A program made the translations under genes and the position numbers. The notes below the pieces were generated by a model. The model was given only the letters and a program-made list of their open reading frames with translations, was not told where the DNA came from and did no database searches. A DNA stretch of 64,000 nucleotides from Nocardiopsis gilva YIM 90087 (GTDB lineage Bacteria; Actinomycetota; Actinomycetes; Streptosporangiales; Streptosporangiaceae), in assembly GCF_002263495.1 (NCBI RefSeq), contig NZ_CP022753.1:2542001-2606000 (forward strand), given 5' to 3'. Of this stretch, positions 7,854 to 16,947 are shown piece after piece; position 1 is the stretch's first letter; each line of letters starts with the position of its first letter.

Positions 7854-10800
7854 ATGCACGAACCCATCGCCATCATCGGACTGGCCTGCCGCTACCCCGG
7901 AGCCGACGATCCCGGTCGGCTCTGGGACGCGGTGCTCAGCCAGCGCCGGATGTTTCGCCGGATCCCCGACGAGCGGCTCCGGCTCGCCGACTACTACGCC
8001 GCCGACCCCGCCGTCCCGGACGCCGTCTACTCCACGCACGCCGCACTGCTGGAGGACTACGAGTTCGACCGCGTCGGCTACCGGGTGGCCGGACCCACCT
8101 ACCGGTCCACCGACCTCACCCACTGGCTCGCCCTCGACGTCGCAGGCAAGGCCATCGAGGACGCCGCGCTCGACCACCTGCGCCCGCTCAGCCGCGACCG
8201 CATCGGCGTGCTCGTCGGCAACACCCTGACCGGGGAGTTCTCCCGGTCCGGGGTGATGCGGCTGCGCTGGCCCTATGTCCGGCGCACGGTCGGCCACGCG
8301 CTGGCCCGCGCCGGGATGTCCGACGCCGACCGGCGCGACCTGCTGGCCCGCCTGGAGGCCGACTACAAGGCGCCCTTCCCGCCGATGGGGGAGGAGTCCC
8401 TGGCCGGGGGCCTGTCCAACACCATCGCCGGGCGTATCTGCGGCACGTTCGACCTGCACGGCGGCGGTTACACGGTGGACGGTGCCTGCGCGTCCTCACT
8501 GCTGGCCGTCGCCAATGCCGCCGACGCCCTGTGCGCGGGCCAGCTGGACGCCGTGCTGGCGGGCGGCGTCGACCTGAGCATCGACCCCTTCGAGCTGGTG
8601 GGCTTCGCCAAGACCGGCGCCCTTGCCACGGACCGGATGCGCGTCTACGACCAGCGCTCCCAGGGGTTCTGGCCCGGGGAGGGCTGCGGCTTCGCCGTGC
8701 TGGCCCGCGAGTCGGACGCCGTGGCCTGGGGCGCGCGGATCTACGCGCTGCTGCACGGCTGGGGACGCTCCTCCGACGGGCGCGGCGGGATCACCCGGCC
8801 CGAGGAGACCGGCCAGCGCCTGGCCCTGCTCCGCGCCTATGAACAGGCCGGATACGGGCCCCACGAGGTCGAGCTGTTCGAGGGGCACGGCACCGGAACC
8901 GCGGTCGGGGATGCCACCGAACTGCGCGCCCTCGCCGGGGTCAACCGCGAGTCCGGCCAGCGCGGCCGCCCGGCCGCACTCGGTACCGTCAAGGCCAACA
9001 TCGGCCACACCAAGGCCGCCGCCGGGGCGGCCGGGCTGCTCAAGGCCGTCCTTGCCCTGGACCGGGGCGTGCTGCCCCCGACCACCGGGTGCGAGCGCCC
9101 GCACGACGAGCTCACCGTCCCCGGCACCCCGCTGCGCGTCCTACGCGAACCCGAGCCGTGGCCCGACGACGCACCCCGCCGCGCCTCGGTCAGCGCCATG
9201 GGGTTCGGCGGGATCAACGCCCACCTGACCCTGGGCGCGGTGCGCGACCGTTCCCGGGCACGGCTCACCACACGCGAGCGCCTGCTCGGCCGCACCCCGC
9301 AGGACACCGAGCTGATCCTGCTGGGCGCCGCCGACGGCGCCGGGCTCGCCGCCCGTGCGCGGCAGCTGGCCGAGCACGCCCCGCACCAGAGCTTCGGCGG
9401 GCTGCGCGACCTGGCCATCGACACCGCGCGCGACCTGCCCGCCGACCCGGCGGCCCGCGCCGCCGTGCTCGCCGCCACCCCCGCCGAGTTCGCCGAACGC
9501 AGCGCCGCGCTGGCCGGCGCCCTGGCGGATGAACGAACCGGCCCGGACCGCCGCGCCCTCGACCCCGCCGCCGGGTTCCTGGTCGGCGAACCCGACGGCG
9601 CTCCGCGGGTCGGCTTCCTCTTTCCCGGCCAGGCGGCACCCGCCTACCGCGACGGCGGTGCGCTGGCCCGCCGGTTCCCCACAACGGCCGGCCTGTTCGA
9701 CGCCGTCGCCGCGGCCGTCCGGGACCTGCCGGACGCGTCCGCCCCCGGCGCGCCCGCCCCCGGCGCGCCCGTCGACACCGCCATCGCCCAGCCCGCCGTC
9801 GCCGCCTGCTCCGCCGCCGCGGCCCACGTTCTGCACGAGGTCGGCATCACGGCGCGCGTCGCCGTCGGCCACAGCCTCGGCGAACTGACCGCCCTGCACT
9901 GGGCGGGGGCGCTCGGCGCACGCGACATGGTCGAGCTGGCCCGCACCCGGGGCCGGGCGATGAGCCGCTGTTCCGGGCGCCCCGGCGCGATGGCGGCCGT
10001 CATGGCGCCACTCGCGCGGACCACCGCGCTCATCGACGATCTGGACCTGGCCGTGGCCGGGTACAACGGCCCCGAGCACGTGGTGGTGTCGGGCCCGGCC
10101 GAGGCCGTCGAGGGGCTGCTGGACCGGGGGCGGCGCCAGGGTGTCCGGACCGTCCGGCTGCCCGTCTCGCACGCCTTCCACTCGCCGCTGATGGCTGATG
10201 CGGCCCCGGCCCTGCGGGCGGCACTGGACCGGCTCGGTCCGCTGCACTGCGGTCCGCAGGTCGTCTCCACGGTGACGGGCCGACCGCACGAGGCCGCCGA
10301 CGACCTGCGTCCGCTCCTGGTCGACCAGCTGTGGTCGCCAGTGCGCTTCGACGCCGCGCTCACCGCCGCCAGCGCCGACCTCGACCTGCTCATCGAGGTC
10401 GGACCGGGAAGGATCCTCGCGGATTTGGCCACCGGACCCGGGCGGCCGCCCGCCGTCGCCACCGACGCGGGCGCGGAGTCCCTCAGCGGGGTGCTCGCCG
10501 CACTGGGCATGGCCTACGTGCTCGGCGCTCCGCTGCGCGCGGACCGGCTCGCCGAGGGACGGTACCGGGCGGCCGGAAGCGACCCGCTGCGCCGCCCCGC
10601 GTTCCTGGCCAACCCGTGTGAGAGCGCCCCCACGGCTGACCTGGATGACGACGCGGCGCCCGCGACGCGCGCCTCCACGCCGTCGGCGGCGGCCGAGGAC
10701 GGGGCGGCCCCGGAACCGCGGTCGGCACCGGCCGCCGACCCCGGCGCCGCCGACGGCGACCCCCTCCAGGTGGTGCGGCGGCTGATCGCCCAGAGCTCCG

Positions 10801-13800
10801 AACTCCCGGTGGAGGCGGTGGGACCCCAGGACGGCATGCTCACCGACCTCAACCTCAACTCCATCACCGTGGGCCAGCTCGCGGCCGACGCCGCCGCCGA
10901 ACTCGGGGTCCGCCCGCCCGTCGCCGTCACCGAGTTCGCCACCGCCACCGTCGCCGAGCTGGCCGCCGTCCTCGCCGAGGCCGAACCCGACGACGGAACG
11001 GGCGCCGAGGGCCCGCCGCCGGGCGTGGCAGGGTGGCTGCGGCCCTTCGAGGCCGCCTGGGTCCACCGAACCCGGACCGGCGCCCCCACGCCCCACCGGT
11101 GGGAGCTGGTCACCGTCGGCGAGCCTGGCGCATCCGCCCGGACCGAGGCCGACGCGGCGTTCACGGGCGGCACCGGCGACGCCGCCCTCGCCATCCACGT
11201 GGCCGCCGACCGCGACCCCCAGTGCGCCAAGGAACTGCTGGAGGCGCTGCGGCGCGCGCTCGACCCGGCCGTGGCCAGGCTCGCCGTCCTGCACCGCGGC
11301 GGTGCCGCGGGCATCACCCGGACCCTCGCACTGGAACGCCCCGGCCTGCCCATCCGCGTCATCGACCTGAGCACCGGGGCCGCGACGTGGAGCGCCGACG
11401 AACTCCGCCGCGAAGCGGAGACCGGCGACGGATTCGCGGAGGTCCGCCGCGCCGACGACGGCACGCGCCAGGTGCCCCGCCTGCGCCTCGCCGGGAGGGG
11501 GCCGGAGACACGCGACCGCCGCGGCCGTGGTGCCGTTTGCGGTGGAGCCCAGGAGACGGGCGCCGCCGGTGCGGCGGAGGCGGACGACCGGGCCGGTGCG
11601 CGGATCGCCGAGGCAGATATCGGCGCAGTCGGCGACCACCCCGGTGGGGACCGAGGCCCGGTCCGCCTCGGGCCGGACGACGTGCTGCTCGCCACCGGCG
11701 GCGGCAAGGGCATCGGGGCCGAGAGCGTGCTGGGGCTGGCCCAGCGGACCGGCGCCCGGGTGGCCGTCATGGGCCGCGCGCGCCCCGAGGACGACACGGA
11801 GCTGGCCGGAAACCTGCGGCGGATGCGCGACGCCGGGATCACCGCGCACTACGTCCGCGCCGATGTCACCGACCCGGCGGCCGTCACCACCGCCGTCAAG
11901 GAGGCCCGAGCGGCGCTCGGCCCGGTCACCGCGATCCTGCACTCGGCCGGGGCCAACCACCCCCGCCTGCTCGCCGACCTCGGCCCCGACGAGCTGGCGG
12001 CCACCCTGGGACCCAAGACCACCGGCCTGTCCCACCTTCTGGACGCCGTCGACCCCGCGCGGCTGCGCGCGGTGGTCGCCTTTGGCTCGGTCATCGCGCG
12101 CACCGGCATGCGGGGCGAGGCCGACTACGCGCTCGCCAACGAATGGCTCCGCCTCGACGTCGAGGACGCCGCACGCCGCCTGCCCGGATGCCGCTGCCTC
12201 ACCGTCGAGTGGTCGGTGTGGTCGGGCGCGGGGATGGGGGAGCGCCTCGACATCGTCGGCGCCCTGGCCCGCATGGGCATCGCGCCCATCGCGCCCGACG
12301 ACGGGGTGGCGCTGCTGCGCCGACTCCTCGACGAGGGCACCGGGGGCACGTCCGTGGTCGCCTCCGGGCGGCTGGGGGACCCGCCGACGCTCCCGATGGA
12401 CCGCCCCGACCTGCCGATCCTCCGCTTCGTGGAGCGCACGCCGGTGCACTACCCCGGGATCGAGCTCGTCACCGAGGCCGTCCTGTCCGGGCCCACCGAC
12501 GGCTACCTGGCCGAACACGCACTGGAAGGGCTGCCGCTCCTGCCCGCCGTCGTCGGCCTGGAGGCGATGGCCCAGGCCGCGGCGGCGCTCGTCGGCCGCA
12601 TTCCCGACGGCTTCACCGATATCGACCTGGCCCGCCCCATCACCGTGCCCGACGGCGGCGAGCGCCGGATCAGGATCGCCGCCCTGGTGCGCGGCGACGA
12701 CCGCGTCGACGTGGTGATACGCAGCGACGAGACCGGCTTCGAAGCTGACCACTTCCGCGCGGTCGGCCGCTTCGACCTGCCCGAGGCGGAGCGGCTGGCC
12801 GCCGACGCTGGGCTCGCGGCCGCGCGGGGACAGGCGGACGCCCCCACCGGGGCGGACGAGGCACCGGCCGAGCTGTATGACCGCCTGCTCTTCCACGGTC
12901 CGTCGTTTCGCCGCGTGGCGTCCTACCGCCACCTGCACGCCTGGACGTGTACGGCCGCGGTGGCGACCCGGCCCGCCCACCGGTGGTTCGGCGAGTACCT
13001 GCCCCAGCGGCTGCTGCTCGGCGACTTCGGTGCCCGCGACGCCTTCATCCACGCGGCCCAGGCCTGCATCCCGCACCGGCGGGTGCTGCCCGAGGCGGTC
13101 GCCCGCATCCGCACCGGACCGCCGCCCGATGGCGGCGTGGAGATCCTCGCGGTCGAGCGCGCCTCCGACGCCGAGCGCCTCACCTACGACCTGTGCGTGC
13201 GTGACACCGCCGGAACGGTGTGCGAGGTGTGGGAGGGGCTGGTCCTGCGGGTGCTGGCGCCGCTGCCCGCGTCTTCGGAGTGGGGGGCGGACCTGTTCGC
13301 GCCCTACCTGGAGCGCCGCGTCGGCGAGCTGCTGGGCCGCGAGGTCGTCGCGGGACTGGCGGACGGTGGGGAGCGGGACGCGCGGTCCCGGGCGGCACTG
13401 CGACGGGCACTGGGGCGGGAGGCGCGGGTGGAGCACCGCCCGGACGGTCGGCCGCACCTCGTCAGCGCCGGAGACGGGGACGAGGGCGAGCACGTGTCCT
13501 TCGCCCATGGTGAGCGGCACACACTCGCGGTCGCGGGCCGCGGCCGGGTCGCCTGCGACCTGCAGGAAGTCGCGGCGCGCACCGCCGACCAGTGGCGGGG
13601 GATGCTCGGCGGGGCCGGGTTCGGCCTGGCCCAGCTGATCGGCGCCGAGCTGGGGGAGGACCCGCACCGCGCCGCCACCCGCGTGTGGTCGGCCATGGAG
13701 TGCGTTCGCAAGGCCGGACGGCCCTCGAACGAGCCGCTGGTGCTCGACCGGGCCGGGCCCGAGGGATGGGCCGTGCTGCGCAGCGGCGGGATGGGGATCG

Positions 13801-13886
13801 TGAGCGGCGTCGTGCGGCTCGGCGGATCCTCCGCGCCGCTGGCCGTGGCGGTTCTGGCCGCGTCAGTGGAGGAGAGGACGAGATGA
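7854..13886 (+). CDS. Iterative enediyne polyketide synthase (PKSE), complete
   Basis: Encodes 2010 residues, the usual length for PKSE. Domains in order: ketosynthase (1-460; Cys212 in DGACASS, His345, His385), acyltransferase (about 585-880; Ser674 in GHSLGE, HAFH at 773-776), acyl carrier protein (about 970-1045; Ser1003 in LNLNSITV), ketoreductase (1275-1500; GGGKGIG, Ser1412, Tyr1425), dehydratase (1535-1800; His1555 in EHALEGLPLLP) and an integrated phosphopantetheinyl transferase (1820-2010; CDLQ and WSAMECVRKAG). All catalytic residues I can check are present. ATG 7854 follows AGAAAGGTG. It builds the polyene precursor of enediyne cores. Its coupled neighbours are broken, so product formation is doubtful. 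Confidence 0.95.
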   Translation: MHEPIAIIGLACRYPGADDPGRLWDAVLSQRRMFRRIPDERLRLADYYAADPAVPDAVYSTHAALLEDYEFDRVGYRVAGPTYRSTDLTHWLALDVAGKAIEDAALDHLRPLSRDRIGVLVGNTLTGEFSRSGVMRLRWPYVRRTVGHALARAGMSDADRRDLLARLEADYKAPFPPMGEESLAGGLSNTIAGRICGTFDLHGGGYTVDGACASSLLAVANAADALCAGQLDAVLAGGVDLSIDPFELVGFAKTGALATDRMRVYDQRSQGFWPGEGCGFAVLARESDAVAWGARIYALLHGWGRSSDGRGGITRPEETGQRLALLRAYEQAGYGPHEVELFEGHGTGTAVGDATELRALAGVNRESGQRGRPAALGTVKANIGHTKAAAGAAGLLKAVLALDRGVLPPTTGCERPHDELTVPGTPLRVLREPEPWPDDAPRRASVSAMGFGGINAHLTLGAVRDRSRARLTTRERLLGRTPQDTELILLGAADGAGLAARARQLAEHAPHQSFGGLRDLAIDTARDLPADPAARAAVLAATPAEFAERSAALAGALADERTGPDRRALDPAAGFLVGEPDGAPRVGFLFPGQAAPAYRDGGALARRFPTTAGLFDAVAAAVRDLPDASAPGAPAPGAPVDTAIAQPAVAACSAAAAHVLHEVGITARVAVGHSLGELTALHWAGALGARDMVELARTRGRAMSRCSGRPGAMAAVMAPLARTTALIDDLDLAVAGYNGPEHVVVSGPAEAVEGLLDRGRRQGVRTVRLPVSHAFHSPLMADAAPALRAALDRLGPLHCGPQVVSTVTGRPHEAADDLRPLLVDQLWSPVRFDAALTAASADLDLLIEVGPGRILADLATGPGRPPAVATDAGAESLSGVLAALGMAYVLGAPLRADRLAEGRYRAAGSDPLRRPAFLANPCESAPTADLDDDAAPATRASTPSAAAEDGAAPEPRSAPAADPGAADGDPLQVVRRLIAQSSELPVEAVGPQDGMLTDLNLNSITVGQLAADAAAELGVRPPVAVTEFATATVAELAAVLAEAEPDDGTGAEGPPPGVAGWLRPFEAAWVHRTRTGAPTPHRWELVTVGEPGASARTEADAAFTGGTGDAALAIHVAADRDPQCAKELLEALRRALDPAVARLAVLHRGGAAGITRTLALERPGLPIRVIDLSTGAATWSADELRREAETGDGFAEVRRADDGTRQVPRLRLAGRGPETRDRRGRGAVCGGAQETGAAGAAEADDRAGARIAEADIGAVGDHPGGDRGPVRLGPDDVLLATGGGKGIGAESVLGLAQRTGARVAVMGRARPEDDTELAGNLRRMRDAGITAHYVRADVTDPAAVTTAVKEARAALGPVTAILHSAGANHPRLLADLGPDELAATLGPKTTGLSHLLDAVDPARLRAVVAFGSVIARTGMRGEADYALANEWLRLDVEDAARRLPGCRCLTVEWSVWSGAGMGERLDIVGALARMGIAPIAPDDGVALLRRLLDEGTGGTSVVASGRLGDPPTLPMDRPDLPILRFVERTPVHYPGIELVTEAVLSGPTDGYLAEHALEGLPLLPAVVGLEAMAQAAAALVGRIPDGFTDIDLARPITVPDGGERRIRIAALVRGDDRVDVVIRSDETGFEADHFRAVGRFDLPEAERLAADAGLAAARGQADAPTGADEAPAELYDRLLFHGPSFRRVASYRHLHAWTCTAAVATRPAHRWFGEYLPQRLLLGDFGARDAFIHAAQACIPHRRVLPEAVARIRTGPPPDGGVEILAVERASDAERLTYDLCVRDTAGTVCEVWEGLVLRVLAPLPASSEWGADLFAPYLERRVGELLGREVVAGLADGGERDARSRAALRRALGREARVEHRPDGRPHLVSAGDGDEGEHVSFAHGERHTLAVAGRGRVACDLQEVAARTADQWRGMLGGAGFGLAQLIGAELGEDPHRAATRVWSAMECVRKAGRPSNEPLVLDRAGPEGWAVLRSGGMGIVSGVVRLGGSSAPLAVAVLAASVEERTR

Positions 13887-13909
13887 CGGAGGGCACGACG
13901 GGGGCCTGA
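13883..13909 (+). pseudogene. Nine-codon stub of a gene coupled to the PKS
   Basis: An ATG overlaps the PKS stop (ATGA) exactly as in translationally coupled enediyne genes, but the frame ends after MTEGTTGA. This is probably the surviving start of the next cassette gene, most of which has been deleted or has decayed. Confidence 0.4.
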
Positions 13910-13941
13910 CGCCGACCGCGGAGGGGGACGTCCGGGGGGAC

Positions 13942-14091
13942 ATGCGCGTCGTCCTGGTCGGGGGGAGTACCGCGGACCCCTCGCACACCCGGGCGCTGCT
14001 GTCTGCGGCCACCCAGGCGGTGGAGCGCGAGGGAGCCGAGCCCGTGGTGTGGGACATCGGGCGCCGCCCGCTGCCCCCCGATGGGAACGGA
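13942..14091 (+). pseudogene. NADPH-dependent FMN reductase, N-terminal fragment
   Basis: ATG 13942 follows GGGGGGA. It encodes MRVVLVGGSTADPSHTRALL...EPVVWDIGRRPLP, the first 45 or so residues of the flavodoxin-fold FMN reductases (about 190 residues when whole) that supply reduced flavin to monooxygenases. After that the frame diverges into Arg/Gly-rich sequence, and the other frame takes over at 14081. Flavin reductases are common in enediyne clusters, which fits the locus. Internal deletion with frameshift is inferred. Confidence 0.55.
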
Positions 14092-14470
14092 CTGCCGTGC
14101 CGGGGCCGACCTGGAGCTCACCGGTCCCAAGCTCGGTCACGGGGTCGGCGAGCTGGTGGGGAAGCTGCTGTGGGTGGCCGAGCGGCTCGGGGGAGAGGGT
14201 CGGCCGGTGCGCCCGGAAAGCGGAAACGGCGCCGCGGACCGGCCGGAGTCGGCGGTCCGGCCGGTCCGCGGCGGGCAGAGCGAGGCGGTGAACCGGGCCG
14301 TCGCCTACATCAGGGCGCACTATCGGGAGGGCACGCTCACGCTGGACGAGGTGGCCCGGCACGTCCGGATGAGCCGCTACCACTTCTCGCGCACCTTCCG
14401 GGCGCAGACCGGGCGGCGCTTCTCGCTATCGGGAAATTGGGCGATTCCAGATTATGTGCAGACTCCGTAA
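14081..14470 (+). pseudogene. AraC-family regulator fragment with one of two HTH motifs
   Basis: Residues 71-114 of this frame (bases 14291-14422) read NRAVAYIRAHYREGTLTLDE then VARHVRMSRYHFSRTFRAQTG, the first helix-turn-helix of AraC/XylS regulators. The second HTH, needed for normal DNA binding, is missing; the frame runs into unrelated LSGNWAIPDYVQTP and stops. The upstream 60 residues include a piece (ELVGKLLWVAERLGG) that may belong to the flavin reductase. Base composition falls sharply after 14425, marking a junction. Confidence 0.55.
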
Positions 14471-14784
14471 AAACTCTTGGAATTATTTGCGTAGTTTCCT
14501 TCGAAGTTCGACCGGTGGATTTACCGCATCGCACCCCCGGTATCCCAGCTCACCGCAAATCCGATCGCTGAATGCACACATTCGTGCCGCCCGGGTGAGC
14601 CCCGGGCGCGACCGATTGCGCCCTCGGCACTCCAGTGGCCCCCCTGGGAGAAATTAGGGGGCGGTCATCTACCGGGGGCGCGGCGTCCTGACCCTGTCCC
14701 GCCCAGCACTGAATACTTGAAAGCGCCTGTCGAGATGGATGTTGGTGGCATGTGCTTCTTGGATACATGGCATATATAGCTGCT
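14471..14784. other. Gene-free, lower-GC junction segment
   Basis: No coding frame with family similarity. The part to about 14560 is clearly AT-richer than its surroundings, and a CATATA promoter-like hexamer lies near 14770 before the vapB gene. It looks like foreign or scrambled DNA between the enediyne remnant and the toxin-antitoxin remnant. Confidence 0.5.
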
Positions 14785-14794
14785 AGGAGGAGCA

Positions 14795-15025
14795 GTGGCG
14801 CCCACTCAGATTGATCTTGCCGAAGAAGCCTTGGCCGAGGCGATGCGGATCATGGGAACCACAACGAAGAAGGAGACCGTCAACGCGGCGCTCAGAGATT
14901 ATGTAGATCGCGTGAAACGGCCTGAGGCAGCCAAGAAGCTCGCGGAGCGGGGAGCTCGCGGGGAGTTCGAGCAGGCCGCCGCCCATGCCGCCATGAAGCG
15001 GGCGTGCAGGGCGGCGTTCGAGTGA
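14795..15025 (+). CDS. vapB: VapB-type antitoxin
   Basis: Encodes 76 residues. TQIDLAEEALAEAMRIMGTT then KKETVNAALRDYVDR is the ribbon-helix-helix pattern of type II VapB antitoxins, which bind DNA as dimers and neutralise a VapC RNase through a C-terminal tail. GTG 14795 follows an excellent AGGAGGA by three to four bases. The stop TGA overlaps the GTG of the downstream vapC (GTGA), the classical coupled layout. The toxin is truncated, so the antitoxin is probably an orphan, though it could still act as a repressor or guard against other VapC toxins. Confidence 0.85.
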   Translation: MAPTQIDLAEEALAEAMRIMGTTTKKETVNAALRDYVDRVKRPEAAKKLAERGARGEFEQAAAHAAMKRACRAAFE

Positions 15026-15264
15026 TCACGTACCTGCTGGACACCTCGGCTCTGCGGTACTTGTTCCGTACCCCGGGAGCGATGACCTCTTGGGCAGGGC
15101 ACATCGAAACCGGTGCGTTCTATATCTGTGAAGCGACGAGGACGGAGTTTCTTTACTCCGCCGAAGGGCCCTCGCACCGGGATGAACTGGCGGACGAGAT
15201 CGACGCGATGTGCCATCTGTCACCGGTGCCGAAGGCAGCCTGGCGATGGGTCGACTCCAGCTGT
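15022..15264 (+). pseudogene. vapC: VapC PIN-domain toxin, C-terminally truncated
   Basis: GTG 15022 starts VITYLLDTSALRYLF, with the first catalytic Asp of PIN RNases. The middle acidic residue follows in CEATRTEFLYSAEG, and similarity continues to KAAWRWVDS near 15260. The last third of the roughly 130-residue domain, holding the remaining acidic residues, is absent, because the frame enters antisense sequence of the ABC ATPase gene whose stop is at 15265. The open frame itself continues to 15819 but that part is not a real protein. The toxin is probably dead. Confidence 0.75.
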
Positions 15265-16041
15265 CTACCGGACGACCGCCGATGTACGGGAGAGCAGGGC
15301 GAAGAATCCTTCCTCCAGGTCGCCGTCGAGAGCAAGGCCGTCCAGGGCGCCTTCGTAGCGGGTCGAGCCCTCGGCGATGACGCCCACCCGGTCGCAGATG
15401 CGGGAGACCTGGTCGAGCTGGTGGCTGGACACGAACACGGTGACGCCCTCACCCGCCAGTCGGCGGAGCAGTTCACGCATGTCGCGCATGCCCACCGGGT
15501 CGAGACCGTTGGTCGGCTCGTCCAGGACGAGCAGCCGCGGACGGGCGAGGAGGGCGATCGCGATACCCAGCCGCCAGCGCATGCCCAGCGAGAATGCGGA
15601 CACCCGCCGCCGGGAGACCTCCTCCATGCCGACGGTGCGCAGCAGCTCCGGGCCGGTCTCCTCCGGAACGCCGCGCAGGCGCGCGTGCAGTCGCAGGTGC
15701 TCCTCGGCGTTGAGGCGCGGCCACAGGCCCGGCCCTTCGACCAGGGAACCGACGGAGCGCAGGGAGGACCGGTCGAACGGGCGCCCCAGCAGTTCCACCT
15801 GGCCGCCGTCGGCGCGTAGCAGGCCGGAGATGATCTTCATCAGGGTCGTCTTGCCCGCCCCGTTCGGGCCGAGGAGTCCGTAGACCTCCCCCGCCCCGAC
15901 ACGCAGGTTGACCCCGTTGAGCGCGCGGTGGCCGCCGAGGGTCTTGGTCAGGCCGCTGATCCGGAGGGCGTCGCCGCGTGTGTTCGCGTTCGCGGGTGCG
16001 TAGGCGGCCGCGCTGGGGTTCGCGTTCGGCGTCGAGTGCAT
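15265..16041 (-). CDS. ABC-2 exporter ATP-binding protein
   Basis: Encodes 258 residues. It has a low-complexity N terminus rich in Ala, Asn and Pro, then Walker A GPNGAGKT (58-65), signature region AFSLGMRWRLGIA (SLGM in place of SGGQ) and Walker B LLVLDEPTNGLDP. This pattern is that of the BcrA/NosF-like ATPases that partner ABC-2 permeases in antibiotic or lipid export. ATG 16041 follows AAGGAGC, and that site lies in the last codons of the permease gene upstream, so the two are coupled. It forms a transporter with the product of 16044-16853. Confidence 0.9.
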   Translation of the reverse strand: MHSTPNANPSAAAYAPANANTRGDALRISGLTKTLGGHRALNGVNLRVGAGEVYGLLGPNGAGKTTLMKIISGLLRADGGQVELLGRPFDRSSLRSVGSLVEGPGLWPRLNAEEHLRLHARLRGVPEETGPELLRTVGMEEVSRRRVSAFSLGMRWRLGIAIALLARPRLLVLDEPTNGLDPVGMRDMRELLRRLAGEGVTVFVSSHQLDQVSRICDRVGVIAEGSTRYEGALDGLALDGDLEEGFFALLSRTSAVVR

Positions 16042-16043
16042 TC

Positions 16044-16853
16044 TCAAAGCTCCTTGCGATTGACATAGCGGCTGCCGATGGCGAGCAGCACAACGGACAG
16101 CGCGGCCGACAGGGCGATGGCGATCGGGATGACACCGGTGTCCATCAGCGGGTGCTCGGGCGGCAGGGGGACGCCGCTTGCGAAGACCTCGGCCAGCGGA
16201 ACGACCACGCGCATGGGCCAGGCCAGTGGGATGGCCCACCACACGGATTTGTCCGCCAGCAGAGCGCCGAACATCATCCCCGCGACACCGACGCAGATGG
16301 TCGTGGCAAAGCCCCACATGTGTGCGACCAGCAGGCACAGCGCGAGCGATCCGAGCCCCGCCAGCCAGGAGAGCAGGACCCCGGCTGCGACGGTGCCGAT
16401 GTCGCCGACCTGGCCCAGCGCGACGGCCAGAGCGCTCAGCAGTGCGGTGAGGATCAGGGCCGAGCCGAGCCAGACGAGCGCGAGCGCGACGAACTTGCCG
16501 AGGAAGAGGCGGTGGCGCGGGAAGGCGTAGCTGTAGAGCAGACGGCGGGCGTCGTCGTCCTGGCGTACGGAGACGGCGGCGTACAGTGCGGCGGCCATCG
16601 GCGCGAGAATGCCCCAGAACATCAGCACGACATTGAGCCAGATCTTCCACACATCCCCGTTCTGCCCCTCGGGCGAGAACGCCGCGATGACGCCCAGCGG
16701 CAGTACCAGGGCGGCCGGGAGGAGCAGCGTGAACCAGAGCGAGAAGCCGCCCCGTTGCCGGGCCAGCTCGGTACCGACCACCGTGAACAAGGAAGGATCG
16801 TCGCGGGAGACCCCGCGCGCTCGGGGACGGGGTTCGGTGCGGGTTGCGCTCAT
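16044..16853 (-). CDS. ABC-2 type permease
   Basis: Encodes 269 residues with about six membrane helices: FSLWFTLLLPAALVLPLGV, IWLNVVLMFWGILAPMAAAL, LALVWLGSALILTALLSALA, GVLLSWLAGLGSLALCLLVA, ICVGVAGMMFGALLA and IALSAALSVVLLAIGS. A charged interhelical loop (SVRQDDDARRLLYSYAFPRH) is typical of ABC-2 permeases of the lantibiotic-immunity type. Start ATG 16853 is preceded by GAGGAG with six bases of spacing; ATG 16883 is in frame but poorer. It is transcribed together with the ATPase gene two bases downstream. Confidence 0.85.
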   Translation of the reverse strand: MSATRTEPRPRARGVSRDDPSLFTVVGTELARQRGGFSLWFTLLLPAALVLPLGVIAAFSPEGQNGDVWKIWLNVVLMFWGILAPMAAALYAAVSVRQDDDARRLLYSYAFPRHRLFLGKFVALALVWLGSALILTALLSALAVALGQVGDIGTVAAGVLLSWLAGLGSLALCLLVAHMWGFATTICVGVAGMMFGALLADKSVWWAIPLAWPMRVVVPLAEVFASGVPLPPEHPLMDTGVIPIAIALSAALSVVLLAIGSRYVNRKEL

Positions 16854-16947
16854 CGGCGACTCCTCGGATCCATGGGTGGGCATGTCACCGAGTACGTAGC
16901 GGGGCGGCGCGTGAGGGGTTCACCTCCCCACGGGAGAGTGAGTCAGG

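Noticed and set aside
9141-13667. 1508-codon open frame antisense to the enediyne PKS
   Set aside because: It is a GC-skew shadow of the PKS gene: Arg/Gly/Ala/His-rich, no domain, no ribosome site.
15265-15819. In-frame extension of vapC to 271 residues
   Set aside because: The extension is antisense to the ABC ATPase and lacks PIN-domain residues.
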